Notes: generated from the letters alone by a model not told the origin. Positions 35,246 to 44,598 are shown, counted from the stretch's first letter. The stretch is DNA of 64,000 bases from Ypsolopha sequella (GCA_934047225.1 OW203985.1:4729501-4793500); one strand, 5' to 3'. Numbers and translations: made by a program.

Positions 35246-35924
35246 ATACGCCTTCAGGTTGCTTTAAGATATTATTGGCCCAAAATAACCACTTACAGAA
35301 TGTTTACTCCGTATAACTAGTGAAAATAGGCGCACGCACACATAGACGCGTACGTACGACGATCTCGGAGATACTCGGGTGAATGCCAATACGAAATTCT
35401 GCTGAGATAAAGTACGTACCTAGGCATATTGTGTGCGTCTGTTTTCGCTCTGTCGTCGTCGTCGAGTCGGCCTTCTGGTGGTATCTATTTTGTGCTATCG
35501 GGTAAAGTTGAGCTGATCTACGCGCTTTTTTTCCTGAATTTCGTTTTAGTCGCATTGTTATAAATATTTCAGATAAACTTAACGAATAAATATTACAATA
35601 ATGGGTTTTCAATTGAATTTAAAACGAGGGATAGAAACAGGAAACAAGATTTTGAAAAAATCAACTGCTTAAAACTAATCAACTAAAATAAACAAAAAAT
35701 CAAATTTAATGTCCGACCGTAGCTTTCACGCTCAACCCAGTGCCCAGAATTTAAAAAGTATACAGAACTTTTAAGTATTTCAAGCTGTTTATATTTTTCC
35801 ATTCCATCAAAGTTTAGTTGAATAATTTTACCAGTATCTCAGACATGCAGAATATCAAAATCAGAATTACCATAAATTTTTATTAACATTAAAGTTGTTT
35901 TTTTTTTTGCTTTGAATAAGAAAT
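35246..35924. other. Spacer
   Basis: The minus-strand 102-residue frame at 35,304-35,612 lies in a GC-richer stretch but shows no recognisable domain. Confidence 0.4.
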
Positions 35925-36013
35925 CTATCCATCAGCCTAGTTCGTCCACTGCTGGACATAAGCCTTTTTAGGACTTTGCCACTCCCAGCGGTCATCCTGG
36001 AAGAATTGCCCAT
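35925..36013 (-). mobile_element. LINE 3' end scrap
   Basis: Encodes, on the minus strand, the same AYVQQWT-type terminus as 45,437-45,626 (AGTTCGTCCACTGCTGGACA on plus), truncated after about 90 bp. Confidence 0.75.
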
Positions 36014-36469
36014 GAATTGCATATGTAATAAATATATAAACCAACAATAAAATTTACTAAAAAAGCTCTAAGTACAGAATATAAGATAGATGAATCAGAG
36101 CGATAAATAAAATAATCCTTGACTAAACCCTTGAAGACAGACAGTGATGGAGCTCTCTTTATTTACAAAGGAAGATTGTTCCACAACCGAAAATCTTGGA
36201 CTGAAAAAGAATTAGTAAAGAAGGACAAAGACTGATATGGTGTAGCCAAAAGTCTTTATAAATTAATTCCTTTCAATTACAAGATAAACAATATCATTCA
36301 ATAATAATATTTTCAATTATTTCTATTTGTTTTAAGCCAAAATTTTGCCTTTTTATTTATCCACTCACAATACTTTATATTTTAAATAGTTTATACTATG
36401 TGAATATTTATTTTTAATTATATATACGACATAAATAAATATTTATATTTATATACGTACTTCTATTTT
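36014..36469. other. AT-rich spacer
   Basis: A stretch at 36,150-36,240 may be an old LINE tail; not supported well enough to call. Confidence 0.4.
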
Positions 36470-36741
36470 ATTCGGATGCCGTGTACTGTTTCTGTGCTTG
36501 ATATATAACTGCAGGCCCTAGCAGAATAACAGCGTTGCGGGATGTTACTGGTAACACCCGTAGCATATGCTGAGTTGGGGTCCTTTTTATTGCCACGACA
36601 CATGACGTTCCATGTTTATATGTATCAGTGTGGTATTTGTCAATTTTATTTTTAGTTAAAAAGTTGTATTTATAATGTGTTTTGTTTCGTGTGTGTTGTG
36701 GCATTTAAATAAATGATTCTTTATCTTTATCTTTATCTTTA
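36470..36741 (+). mobile_element. LINE 3' UTR with (CTTTAT)n tail
   Basis: GCATTTAAATAAATGATTCT leads into CTTTATCTTTATCTTTATCT at 36,719-36,738, i.e. a polyadenylation-like AATAAA and a short tandem tail, as many insect LINEs end. The upstream 240 bp (GTTGCGGGATGTTACTGG, ATGCTGAGTTGGGGTCC) is non-coding. Confidence 0.6.
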
Positions 36742-37058
36742 AAAGGATATTTTTTGTGGAACGTAAGAAACGAACATGAGTATCATAAAGAAAATGAAAA
36801 TGGGCCTTGAGATAAGAAGGAGTTGCACGATTGTACAATACAAAGTATAAAAGAGATAGGATATTAGAATTACGGCGATGACGAATAGCCAATTAAGCCA
36901 AAAAAAAAAACAGAAACTTGCGAAGACCAAAAATAAACCTTATACAAACATTTTGACGACCCCGAGTTTGTTAAATTGCGCTTCAGTGAGATCCAAATAA
37001 CTCACATCAGCATAATCAAGAATATATTGACACACAAAACAAAAAAAAACTCTGTAAT
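36742..37058 (-). pseudogene. Jockey-like LINE reverse transcriptase remnant
   Basis: Minus-strand translation gives ILDYADVSYLDLTE near 37,020-36,980, then a frame change, RFIFGLRKF-like sequence, and RRNSNILSLLYFVLYNRATP with SYLKAHF at about 36,875-36,800. This order (LDYAD, then FGLRK, then the LLY..L.N...P.YL block) is the thumb/C-terminal region of jockey-type non-LTR elements. Stops and at least two frameshifts make it dead. The BEL element is inserted at its upstream side. A few LINE-like codons may continue beyond the insertion at 44,604-44,650, but that is uncertain. Confidence 0.75.
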
Positions 37059-37063
37059 ATCAT
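37059..37063. repeat. Target-site duplication, left
   Basis: ATCAT, identical to 44,599-44,603 on the other side of the BEL element. Confidence 0.95.
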
Positions 37064-37465
37064 TGTAATCGCGGGATTACAGAACTGCAGAGCTGATGAT
37101 AAAGGGAAAATGGATGAATTGACACGGGAGAATTGTGGGTGCACTGACCTGGTTGGAATGTTGGCGAGCCGACGTATGCGCTGAAACTGTGCCGCGTGGT
37201 GTATTCCTTGTCGGGCTGATGATGACAGGGATATGCAGAATGTCTTGGAGTAATACACAGCACTGATATGTTCACAAGACACGGTAAATACGCGAGATTG
37301 GTTGTAGCGTCGCGAATGTGTGCACACATGTATTGTTCGGTCGACGGTTGCGGCGAAACAGAATGAGACCAGCGCCCGCGCGCGCCTCGACCGGCGCGCG
37401 GCGGGGGGGGGGGGGGGTCGTTCGCGCGTGCGCGCGCGAATCACACGTCATGCTGCGCGTGAACA
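37064..37465 (-). repeat. BEL 3' LTR (402 bp)
   Basis: Begins TGTAATCGCGGGATTACAG on the plus strand and ends GCGCGTGAACA. It contains a run of 15 G (37,403-37,417), where the 5' LTR has 10 G then TGG. The pol stop codon (37,441-37,443) lies 23-25 bp inside this LTR. Open frames seen across it on both strands are by-products of its CpG-rich composition. Confidence 0.97.
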
Positions 37466-40400
37466 TCCTGGGGGGGCCGGGGCTGCGACTCCTCTTGAGT
37501 TGAATCCAACGGCAGCCTGGCTATCTTGAACACAGGTCGTCGCAGATTTCCATGAGCTGTGTCCAGATCCACAACTCGGATCACTCCATCCTTGCCAGGT
37601 ATCGTGCGGAGAATTCTCCCCAACTTCCATTGGAGCGGAGGCAGGTCATCCTCTTTGATGAGGACCAGTTCACCCACTTGAGGAGGGGAAGAAGGGGAGA
37701 GCCATTTGGAGCGGGTTTGCAGGGTATGGAGGTAGGATCTGGACCAGAGAGTCCAAAAGCGCTGAGAGAGCGCTTGAATGAGTTGAAACCGTTTAAGAGC
37801 AGATATGGGTCTGTCGTCAAAAGACTGCTCAGGTAGAGCGGTGAGTGGACGACCAATAATGAAATGTCCGGCCGTGAGAGGTTCAAAGTCCGTAGGGTCG
37901 GATGAAATTGGGCAGAGGGGTCTTGAGTTGAGTACAGCCTCAATTCGAGCCAAAAGAGTAGATAATTCCTCAAAAGTGAGGTGCTGTTCACCTATCACGC
38001 GATAAAGTAGTTGCTTGGTGGATTTTACGTTTATTTCGTGCAGAGCGCCGAACCAAGGCCCTTTAGGTGGGTTCAGTAACCAAGTTATGTGCTGATTCGC
38101 GAGCTTGTGAGTGATTGCATCATTGTTTGACCTGAGGAAGTTCTGAACTTCAATGAGTTGATTCCTAGCACCTACATAGTTTGTGCCGCAGTCTGAGCGA
38201 ATGAGAACCGGAGTACCGCGACGTGAGATAAAACGTTGCAATGCCGCAAAGAACGCTTCCGTTGAGAGTGCAGAGACTGGTTCCAAATGAACCGCCTTTG
38301 TTGCGAGGCAAACGAAAATACAAAAGTACGCTTTTATGAGCTTCGCGTTCCGCAACGTACTGGATTTAACGAAGAAGTGGCCAGCAAAATCCGTCGTGAC
38401 GTGACTAAAAACTGGCTGAGGAGTAACTCTGTCTACTGGGAGATCAGCCATGAGCGGAGCCTTAGGCTGAGCGCGGCACCGGAAACATCTAATACATTTA
38501 AACACGCCGTGTCTAATAATACGACGAGCGGACAGAATCCAGTACTGCTGGCGTAATATGGCGTGTAATGTGTCAGCTCCAGGGTGGCAGTGTATTGTGT
38601 GATAGTGATCTATAATGAGATCTACGAGCGGACTTGAGCTGGGTAGAATGAGTGGGTGTTGAGCGTCATACCTAATTGACGCGTGAGAGAGACGACCACC
38701 GACTCTCAAGAGGCCGTCCTTTATGAAGGGCGAGAGACGCTGGAGCCGAACGGGACAAACCTTATCAGTCTGGATACGATTAATGTCTTCAGCAAACTCA
38801 TTGTGCTGAACAGAGTGGACCCAGTGCAACAGAGCGTCCCTGCGTTCACTAGCTGTCAACGGACCAGAGCGCCGTGCATCTGGGCTGTGCCGACAATTGA
38901 ATATGAACCTTTTAATACAAGCCGTCACTCCGACGAGCTTGTCAAGTGAGCTGTAGCGAGTGAGCAAGTCCAGATCGATATCTGGGACTGCTATGTGTGC
39001 TGGTACCTTTTTGGGCTTAAGGCCTGGGAGAGCATGATGGCCTAGAGCGGGTGGCATCTTGGGCCAAGTGCAGGTAGGTTCTTTGAGCCAACTGGGTGAC
39101 CACCAAAGGTCATGAAGTGAGAGAGACTGGGCAGACATGCCTCTGCTTGCACAGTCAGCAGGGTTGAGGTTCGTGGGCACATGCCTCCACGTATTGCTAG
39201 TTGAAGTAGCTGTGATCTTAGCCACTCGATTGGCCTCGAAAGTCTGTAATCGGTGAGGTGGGGTATTGAGCCATGCCAACACTATTGTGCTATCTGACCA
39301 GCATGTGTGTGTTTGAATGGCTATATGAGCTGACAGTTGGGCTGACACTCGAGTCATGAGCTGAGATAAAAGAGTCGCGGCTGACAACTCCAATTTCGGG
39401 ATTGAGAGACGAGTCTTAATGGGTGCGACCTTGGACTTGCCAATGATTAGGTGTACATTGACATGTCCAGTGGTATTGCGCTCATGAAGATAGATAACGG
39501 CACCAAAGCCAGCCTCTGATGCGTCCGCGAACCCGTGAAGTGAGTAAGTAGACGTGGGCTTACACTTACAAATGTGTCGCGGTAAACGGAGGTTTGAGAG
39601 CTGAGGAAGATCCTCTGAGATGTGTTGCCACTCTGTGTGGACTTCTTCAGAGATAGGCTCATCCCATCCTATTTTCAGAAGCCAAAGCTTCTGGAGAAGA
39701 ATCTTTGCGCGGAAGATGACTGGAGTAACCCAGCCATTGGGGTCATAAAGAGACGCTACTGTACTGAGAATGGAGCGCTTTGTGACTTGAGCATGAGTGG
39801 GCAGAGAAATGCGATAAGTGAACTCATCAGTTTGAGGAATCCACTGTATTCCCAGAACCTTAATGGAATTAGAGTCGGGACTGAAGTCAAAGTCCTTGGG
39901 CATGTCGCACTGGTCATCTGAGAACCGTTCAAGGAGCTGAGGCGAGTTGGAGGTCCATTTACTGAGCTGGAAGCCACCTAGGGCGAGTAACTCGATCAGG
40001 TCGCTTTGGAGCGACTGAGCAGATTCCACAGAATCTGCACCTGAGAGAATGTCGTCCACAAATATTGATTTGCGGAGGACCTGAGCAGCGTGGGGGTAAC
40101 GATGACCTTCGTCATCAGCCAATTGGAGTAAAGCGCGGATGGCATGGTATGGGCTGGACCTTAATCCATATGTGACGGTATTAAGGGCATACGTGAGCAG
40201 GGGCTGGTCGGGTGAAGACCGCCAGAGAATGAGTTGAAAAGGTCTTTGCTCTGGGTGAATGAGTATATTTCTGAACATCATTCGGATGTCTGTGCTGAAA
40301 ACTTGTGAGTGGATCCTGAAGGACATGATAATGTCAACAATATCTTGTTGAAGAGCTGGACCTGTATGGAGACAATCATTTAAATTGACGCCGTTTGAGC

Positions 40401-41457
40401 TTTTACAACTTCCGTCAAACACGCAGCGTAACTTTTCTGATCCTGGCTTGAATATGCCATGATGTGGGATATAGAAATGGGATTTATGAGCAAAGGTATT
40501 GGGGTGACACGGCGACATATGTCCCAATTTTATGTAATCTGACATAAACTCTACGTATTTCGAGCGGAAGGGCGGGTTCGCTAGCAGCTTCTTCTCCAAA
40601 TTGAGAAACCTGCGTAGCGCAATAGCGTGAGTGGAACCTAATGTCGGCGCGTTGTGCAGAAAGGGCAGTGTAACCATATATTGACCTGATGGTTCACGAG
40701 TAGTTGTGGTGCGGAAAATGTCCTCACACTGATCCTCTAATGGGCTGGTATGCTTGTAGGTTTGGGGTTCCTCGGATTCCCAAAACCTCTCAAGACTTTT
40801 GTGAATGTCATGAGTGGAATGCTCTGAGTCCGTGTGAGAGCCGACAATGTGAACTGAGTTGACCTGATTCGTGGGTGAGGTATGTAAACTTTCGAAAGGT
40901 CCAATCAATGTAAAATCGAATATCGTGCCGAAGGCTATGGGCTTGCCAGGGCCGAGCGAAACCTTGGTTCCGTCTAACACTTGACCAAGAACGTCAGATC
41001 CTAGTATTAGATCAACCGGAGCTGGTGTGTGATATTCTCGATCAGCAAGAGGAATCGGTGGGTGACCTGTTAACTGAGCGAGATCTGGAACCTTTTCCAA
41101 CGGTAGGTACCCAGTTACGTTCTTCAATATATGGGCTGTGGCCGTGATCATAGGTGTGTCACGGTGAGTAGGTCGGCATACAATTGTGATTGATGCCTTT
41201 GAGTTTTGTGTGTGCTGATTTCCAACTCCTGCGATTTTTAGAGATGTATGTTTTAATGGTAAATTTAAAATTGTGGCCATGTGCTGAGAACAAAGAGTCA
41301 GCATACTTCCACAGTCTAACAGGGCTCGTGCTGAGTGAAATTGACCATTTACGTCTGCTATTTTAAGTGAGACGGTTGGCAACAAAATTGGCGTGTTGGT
41401 GACGTTCACTACACGTTGTGCGGAGTTACAGTAATTTTCTGTTGGAGCTGAAGTCAT
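37441..41457 (-). CDS. pol: BEL/Pao Pol polyprotein
   Basis: 1,338 codons from the first in-frame Met, covering all enzymes needed for reverse transcription and integration. Residue order: an aspartic protease region with LLDCGS at 46-51 (Asp48-Cys49-Gly50 in place of the usual D-S/T-G); reverse transcriptase with motif A Asp390 and FVDD at 466-469; the Pao-type region with LYDPNGW at 570-576; RNase H with Asp645, Glu690 and Asp722; an integrase zinc-binding segment (His 952-958, Cys988, Cys991); the integrase core Asp1023, Asp1089, Glu1141; and a C-terminal FWTLWSRSYL..LQTR.KW block. All catalytic acids that I can place are present. The frame is open upstream of the Met back to the gag stop, so the true product is probably Gag-Pol and this Met may not be used. 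It ends inside the 3' LTR. Length is normal for the superfamily. Confidence 0.95.
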   Translation of the reverse strand: MTSAPTENYCNSAQRVVNVTNTPILLPTVSLKIADVNGQFHSARALLDCGSMLTLCSQHMATILNLPLKHTSLKIAGVGNQHTQNSKASITIVCRPTHRDTPMITATAHILKNVTGYLPLEKVPDLAQLTGHPPIPLADREYHTPAPVDLILGSDVLGQVLDGTKVSLGPGKPIAFGTIFDFTLIGPFESLHTSPTNQVNSVHIVGSHTDSEHSTHDIHKSLERFWESEEPQTYKHTSPLEDQCEDIFRTTTTREPSGQYMVTLPFLHNAPTLGSTHAIALRRFLNLEKKLLANPPFRSKYVEFMSDYIKLGHMSPCHPNTFAHKSHFYIPHHGIFKPGSEKLRCVFDGSCKSSNGVNLNDCLHTGPALQQDIVDIIMSFRIHSQVFSTDIRMMFRNILIHPEQRPFQLILWRSSPDQPLLTYALNTVTYGLRSSPYHAIRALLQLADDEGHRYPHAAQVLRKSIFVDDILSGADSVESAQSLQSDLIELLALGGFQLSKWTSNSPQLLERFSDDQCDMPKDFDFSPDSNSIKVLGIQWIPQTDEFTYRISLPTHAQVTKRSILSTVASLYDPNGWVTPVIFRAKILLQKLWLLKIGWDEPISEEVHTEWQHISEDLPQLSNLRLPRHICKCKPTSTYSLHGFADASEAGFGAVIYLHERNTTGHVNVHLIIGKSKVAPIKTRLSIPKLELSAATLLSQLMTRVSAQLSAHIAIQTHTCWSDSTIVLAWLNTPPHRLQTFEANRVAKITATSTSNTWRHVPTNLNPADCASRGMSAQSLSLHDLWWSPSWLKEPTCTWPKMPPALGHHALPGLKPKKVPAHIAVPDIDLDLLTRYSSLDKLVGVTACIKRFIFNCRHSPDARRSGPLTASERRDALLHWVHSVQHNEFAEDINRIQTDKVCPVRLQRLSPFIKDGLLRVGGRLSHASIRYDAQHPLILPSSSPLVDLIIDHYHTIHCHPGADTLHAILRQQYWILSARRIIRHGVFKCIRCFRCRAQPKAPLMADLPVDRVTPQPVFSHVTTDFAGHFFVKSSTLRNAKLIKAYFCIFVCLATKAVHLEPVSALSTEAFFAALQRFISRRGTPVLIRSDCGTNYVGARNQLIEVQNFLRSNNDAITHKLANQHITWLLNPPKGPWFGALHEINVKSTKQLLYRVIGEQHLTFEELSTLLARIEAVLNSRPLCPISSDPTDFEPLTAGHFIIGRPLTALPEQSFDDRPISALKRFQLIQALSQRFWTLWSRSYLHTLQTRSKWLSPSSPPQVGELVLIKEDDLPPLQWKLGRILRTIPGKDGVIRVVDLDTAHGNLRRPVFKIARLPLDSTQEESQPRPPQDVHAQHDV

Positions 41458-41571
41458 TGAGTGACAATGAGCTGAGTGTGTATGTGATGAGTGTGTGTGT
41501 GATGAGTGTGCTGAGTGTGCTGAGTGCTGGTCGTCCTCGCCTTCATAGTGCTCTGTTATTGTAGGTAGTCA
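41458..41571 (-). promoter_or_regulatory. Gag-pol junction: in-frame UGA-CUA with open linker
   Basis: The gag stop (TGA, 41,569-41,571) is followed by CTA and then 36 more sense codons in the same frame up to the pol Met at 41,455-41,457. The linker is rich in His, Ser and Thr and is made of short repeats (CAC TCA GCA CAC TCA). UGA followed by CUA is a known leaky context for translational readthrough. Gag and pol being in one frame argues against a frameshift mechanism. A recent nonsense mutation in a single gag-pol frame is the alternative. Confidence 0.7.
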
Positions 41572-43146
41572 CTGTTGCCTACCTACCCAAGACCTACTTG
41601 GCGATCGCGATTGAGTGGGCGAGTTGGGATGGGACGTATATGCCTGTGTAGCATGTGCCGAATGGTATTGAGGCTCATGCGCTGAGCGCTGTCTGGGCTG
41701 CTCACGTAGAGACGGAGGCAGCAAATGAGCAGATGATCGTGTCGGAGACATGGCCCCATGGCGATGCAGTGAAGTGTGGTGGTCAGACCGCCCACACTCC
41801 TTGCATGCACGTGTAGACCTGCACTCGTTCTCATAATGAGGACCCAAACAGCGTCGGCACCGGTTGCGTGAGTTCACAAAGTCCCACCGACCTTGAACCG
41901 GTTGGTTATTAAATCCTGGGCATGCGATGAGTTTGTGTCCCCTATTCCTGCAGTATGGGCATGGCATACCACCAGTAGGGGAAGAAGGTTGAGCCGAATA
42001 ATTCTGTCGGCGAGTGGGTGATGGGGATGATCGGGCCGAGTAAACTGGCGCTGTCTCAAATGCCATAAATGGTTGACGAATAGGACGGGGGGAGCGATTG
42101 TCCTGCCGAGGAGCTATGGGGCGGAACTCTTGATGAGCCTGGTAGGGCTGACGTGGAGTACCTCGAGTGGGCTGAAGCAGCTTATTGAGCTGAGCGAGCC
42201 TTTCTGACGGGCCGAGCCGTGATGAAGAAGGAGCCTCCTGTGACGCAAGGAACGATGACTCATTCTCTTTGCAGCGTGCGTGCTCTTCCAAGAACTCAAT
42301 GAGGTTAGCCAGAGTGGGCAGAGTTGGCTGAGATCCGTGCTTTCGTTCGAAGAGAGTACGGAGCTCACCTTGGAGTTTTCGTACCACTATAGATACGAAG
42401 ACATAATCTGACTCCTTCATGGGCAGATCTAAATTTAAAAGAGCGCTTTGCGCTGATATGAGCGGTTTTAAAAATAAAGCGCGGACATTTGAACGAGCGT
42501 CAATTTGTGGGAGCCCTAGAATTATATCCACAAATCGATCTATGAGAACACGACGGTTCTCATAGCGCCTGGTGAGAATTTCCATTGCCACGGCATAATT
42601 TTCATTAGTGGGCTGAAGGTGAGACACCATGCTGAGTGCTTCTTCTGTAAGAGAGCCGAGCAGATAATGATGCTTGACGGCATCAGAAACAGTAGCCATT
42701 TCTCCAATGAGGCTCCGGAAGATGGCTATGAAAGAAGGCCAATCTTCTATTTTGGACGAAAATTTGGGCATTGAGATTTTGGGCAAGACCGTCGACGATA
42801 GGCTTGAGGTACTTGGGCTGGATGGAGAGGCTGTGGCGGGAAGCGCTGATGCCACACTCAACCGCTGGGATGCTACTACGACCTCCTCATAGTCATTTAT
42901 CGCCGTCTGATAACTCATCGTATAAGCGGCCTCAGTATCTTTGAGCAGATCCTCGTCCTCAAGAATGTCGTAATACACATCCTCCAGTTTCTTCCGGTAC
43001 GCCTCTAGTCTAAGATACCGTCCCGTAAAATCTTCGACACAGTACTTAGTTCTGTCGCCCGCTACGACAGCTACGCCTATCTCCTTCAAGTTGGCAATAG
43101 CCTTAACTGCTTCGCGAAATATGGCCGCTTGCTTCTTTGAAGGCAT
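41569..43146 (-). CDS. gag: BEL/Pao Gag polyprotein
   Basis: 525 codons. It forms the nucleocapsid-like particle in which reverse transcription occurs. Residues 1-90 are helical and charged. Residues 121-150 hold LPKISMPKFSSKIEDWPSFI, the conserved start of the gag domain of BEL/Pao elements (DUF1759 type), which continues to about 300. Residues 305-395 are Pro/Ser/Arg-rich. Three zinc knuckles follow: Cys396-x2-Cys399-x4-His404-x4-Cys409; Cys430-x2-Cys433-x3-His437-x4-Cys442; and Cys448-x2-Cys451-x4-His456-x4-His461. The basic tail ends at a UGA in frame with pol. The start ATG has A at -3 and no upstream in-frame alternative that I would prefer. Confidence 0.95.
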   Translation of the reverse strand: MPSKKQAAIFREAVKAIANLKEIGVAVVAGDRTKYCVEDFTGRYLRLEAYRKKLEDVYYDILEDEDLLKDTEAAYTMSYQTAINDYEEVVVASQRLSVASALPATASPSSPSTSSLSSTVLPKISMPKFSSKIEDWPSFIAIFRSLIGEMATVSDAVKHHYLLGSLTEEALSMVSHLQPTNENYAVAMEILTRRYENRRVLIDRFVDIILGLPQIDARSNVRALFLKPLISAQSALLNLDLPMKESDYVFVSIVVRKLQGELRTLFERKHGSQPTLPTLANLIEFLEEHARCKENESSFLASQEAPSSSRLGPSERLAQLNKLLQPTRGTPRQPYQAHQEFRPIAPRQDNRSPRPIRQPFMAFETAPVYSARSSPSPTRRQNYSAQPSSPTGGMPCPYCRNRGHKLIACPGFNNQPVQGRWDFVNSRNRCRRCLGPHYENECRSTRACKECGRSDHHTSLHRHGAMSPTRSSAHLLPPSLREQPRQRSAHEPQYHSAHATQAYTSHPNSPTQSRSPSRSWVGRQQ

Positions 43147-44198
43147 TTTAGTGTTGAAAATGAGTTATTAAAACTTGAGCGTTACTAACTCTAACGTGCG
43201 GATAACTTGTAACTTGCGCGGGCCGAAGTAACAAAAACTATGTTCAAACGGAACACGGAAAATAAACACGACAGAGAAAAAAAAAAAAAAAAATTTTTTT
43301 TTTTAAAAAACAACCTGTATATGAGCTGATAAACCAACGTGGAACACCCTATATGTGTACCATAAACAATAAAAGGCAGACAATAACAGGATAAAACTGT
43401 TCGGAAAACTTTTACCGTAACACAAGATTACCGCAACATAAAATATCAAAAAGGGTTGATGACCTTGTTCACTCCTATGTTATTATGCTATTCTATTTAT
43501 ATAATAAAATACCTATCTACTGCCTGGAACTCATAAACAACAAAGAATGCGTTTACCTAGCCGAAATCGGATCTAAATGAGTGGACAATCCAATGATGCA
43601 GATCAAGCTTTGGTAACGTAATAATACGTAAACGTAAACGTTCGTTACGTAATAACTTATGTATACGTGGGTTTTACGTATGTGCGTAACTTACGTAAAT
43701 GCACGAAATAAAGCAAATTTATACTCGCACCAAAAAAAAATATCTCGCAAAATACGTGGGAAAACTATCTTTGACAGTGGGGAAATTACCCACTCCGCGG
43801 GTAAAAATTGGGTAAATTGGGTCGGGTCGGGTAAAGTTTGGTATAATAAAGAAATATAGTGGACTGTAACTTAAACAATTGGGCTGAATGTATGGGCCGG
43901 TTCTATACCGATGGAATGTTCCAGGCGGCGGTTCTAATTACCTACCCGCAATAGGTATTCGAGACCACAAAATATTTTTTTGCCGGGAAAGGGGGCAAAA
44001 TATTTAACCGAGTGAAAATGGACTGTAAATCGACGGGGGCTGGTTCAAACAAAGTTACGGGCCGGCGGGGGGGAGGCGGGGGGTGATATAAACCAAAAAT
44101 TTTCTTGTATTGAAAATGGACTGTAGTAAATCGACGGGGGCTGGTTCTAACGGTTCGAAGGGCCAAAATTTTTCGAAAACGGTCTCGAAGGATCAAAA
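43147..44198 (-). other. BEL leader (5' untranslated region)
   Basis: 1,052 bp between the 5' LTR and gag. It holds imperfect repeats of GAAAATGGACTGTA...AATCGACGGGGGCTGGTTC (44,013 and 44,112, with a weaker third at 43,858), a cluster of ACGTAA motifs (43,616-43,697), GGGTCGGGTCGGGT-like runs (43,818-43,838), and an A17-T11 block (43,277-43,304). I could not identify an 18-nt primer-binding site beginning TGG immediately after the LTR. Confidence 0.8.
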
Positions 44199-44598
44199 TG
44201 TAATCGCGGGATTACAGAACTGCAGAGCTGATGATAAAGGGAAAATGGATGAATTGACACGGGAGAATTGTGGGTGCACTGACCTGGTTGGAATGTTGGC
44301 GAGCCGACGTATGCGCTGAAACTGTGCCGCGTGGTGTATTCCTTGTCGGGCTGATGATGACAGGGATATGCAGAATGTCTTGGAGTAATACACAGCACTG
44401 ATATGTTCACAAGACACGGTAAATACGCGAGATTGGTTGTAGCGTCGCGAATGTGTGCACACATGTATTGTTCGGTCGACGGTTGCGGCGAAACAGAATG
44501 AGACCAGCGCCCGCGCGCGCCTCGACCGGCGCGCGGCGGGGGGGGGGTGGTCGTTCGCGCGTGCGCGCGCGAATCACACGTCATGCTGCGCGTGAACA
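44199..44598 (-). repeat. BEL 5' LTR (400 bp)
   Basis: Same sequence as 37,064-37,465 apart from the G-run. Minus-strand TCAGT at 44,401-44,397 (ACATATCAGTGCTG) matches the arthropod initiator consensus, and no TATA box is evident. The first 100 bp in element orientation are dominated by CGCG. Confidence 0.95.

Larger units (their letters stand above)
37064..44598 (-). mobile_element. Complete BEL/Pao LTR retrotransposon
   Basis: A 7,535-bp element read from right to left: 5' LTR (44,199-44,598), a long leader, gag, pol and 3' LTR (37,064-37,465). The LTRs begin TG and end CA in both readings and differ, by eye, only in a G homopolymer. A 5-bp ATCAT duplication flanks it (37,059-37,063 and 44,599-44,603), as expected for BEL/Pao integrase. 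Gag has three zinc knuckles and pol has protease, RT, RNase H and integrase. No envelope gene lies between pol and the 3' LTR. Intact coding, near-identical LTRs and an intact duplication point to a recent insertion. The element is clearly GC-richer than its surroundings. Confidence 0.97.

Noticed and set aside
35304..35612. 102-residue minus-strand frame in a GC-richer patch
   Set aside because: No domain, a low-complexity Thr run from a CGTCGTCGTCG tract, and no splice support.
37016..37444. 142-residue minus-strand frame, and its twin at 44,147-44,599
   Set aside because: Both are translations of the LTR; they recur only because the LTR is duplicated.
37441..37465. Envelope gene
   Set aside because: Pol runs into the 3' LTR, so there is no room for env.
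37466..37500. Polypurine tract before the 3' LTR
   Set aside because: In element orientation the bases before the LTR are C-rich. Only a short AAGAGGAG lies about 25 bp away, so I cannot call one.
37552..40000. Several plus-strand frames opposite pol
   Set aside because: Antisense shadows of the pol coding strand.
44140..44198. Primer-binding site TGGCCCTTCGAACC
   Set aside because: It starts about 35 nt inside the leader rather than at the LTR edge, and the spacing to a tRNA T-loop is wrong, so probably chance.
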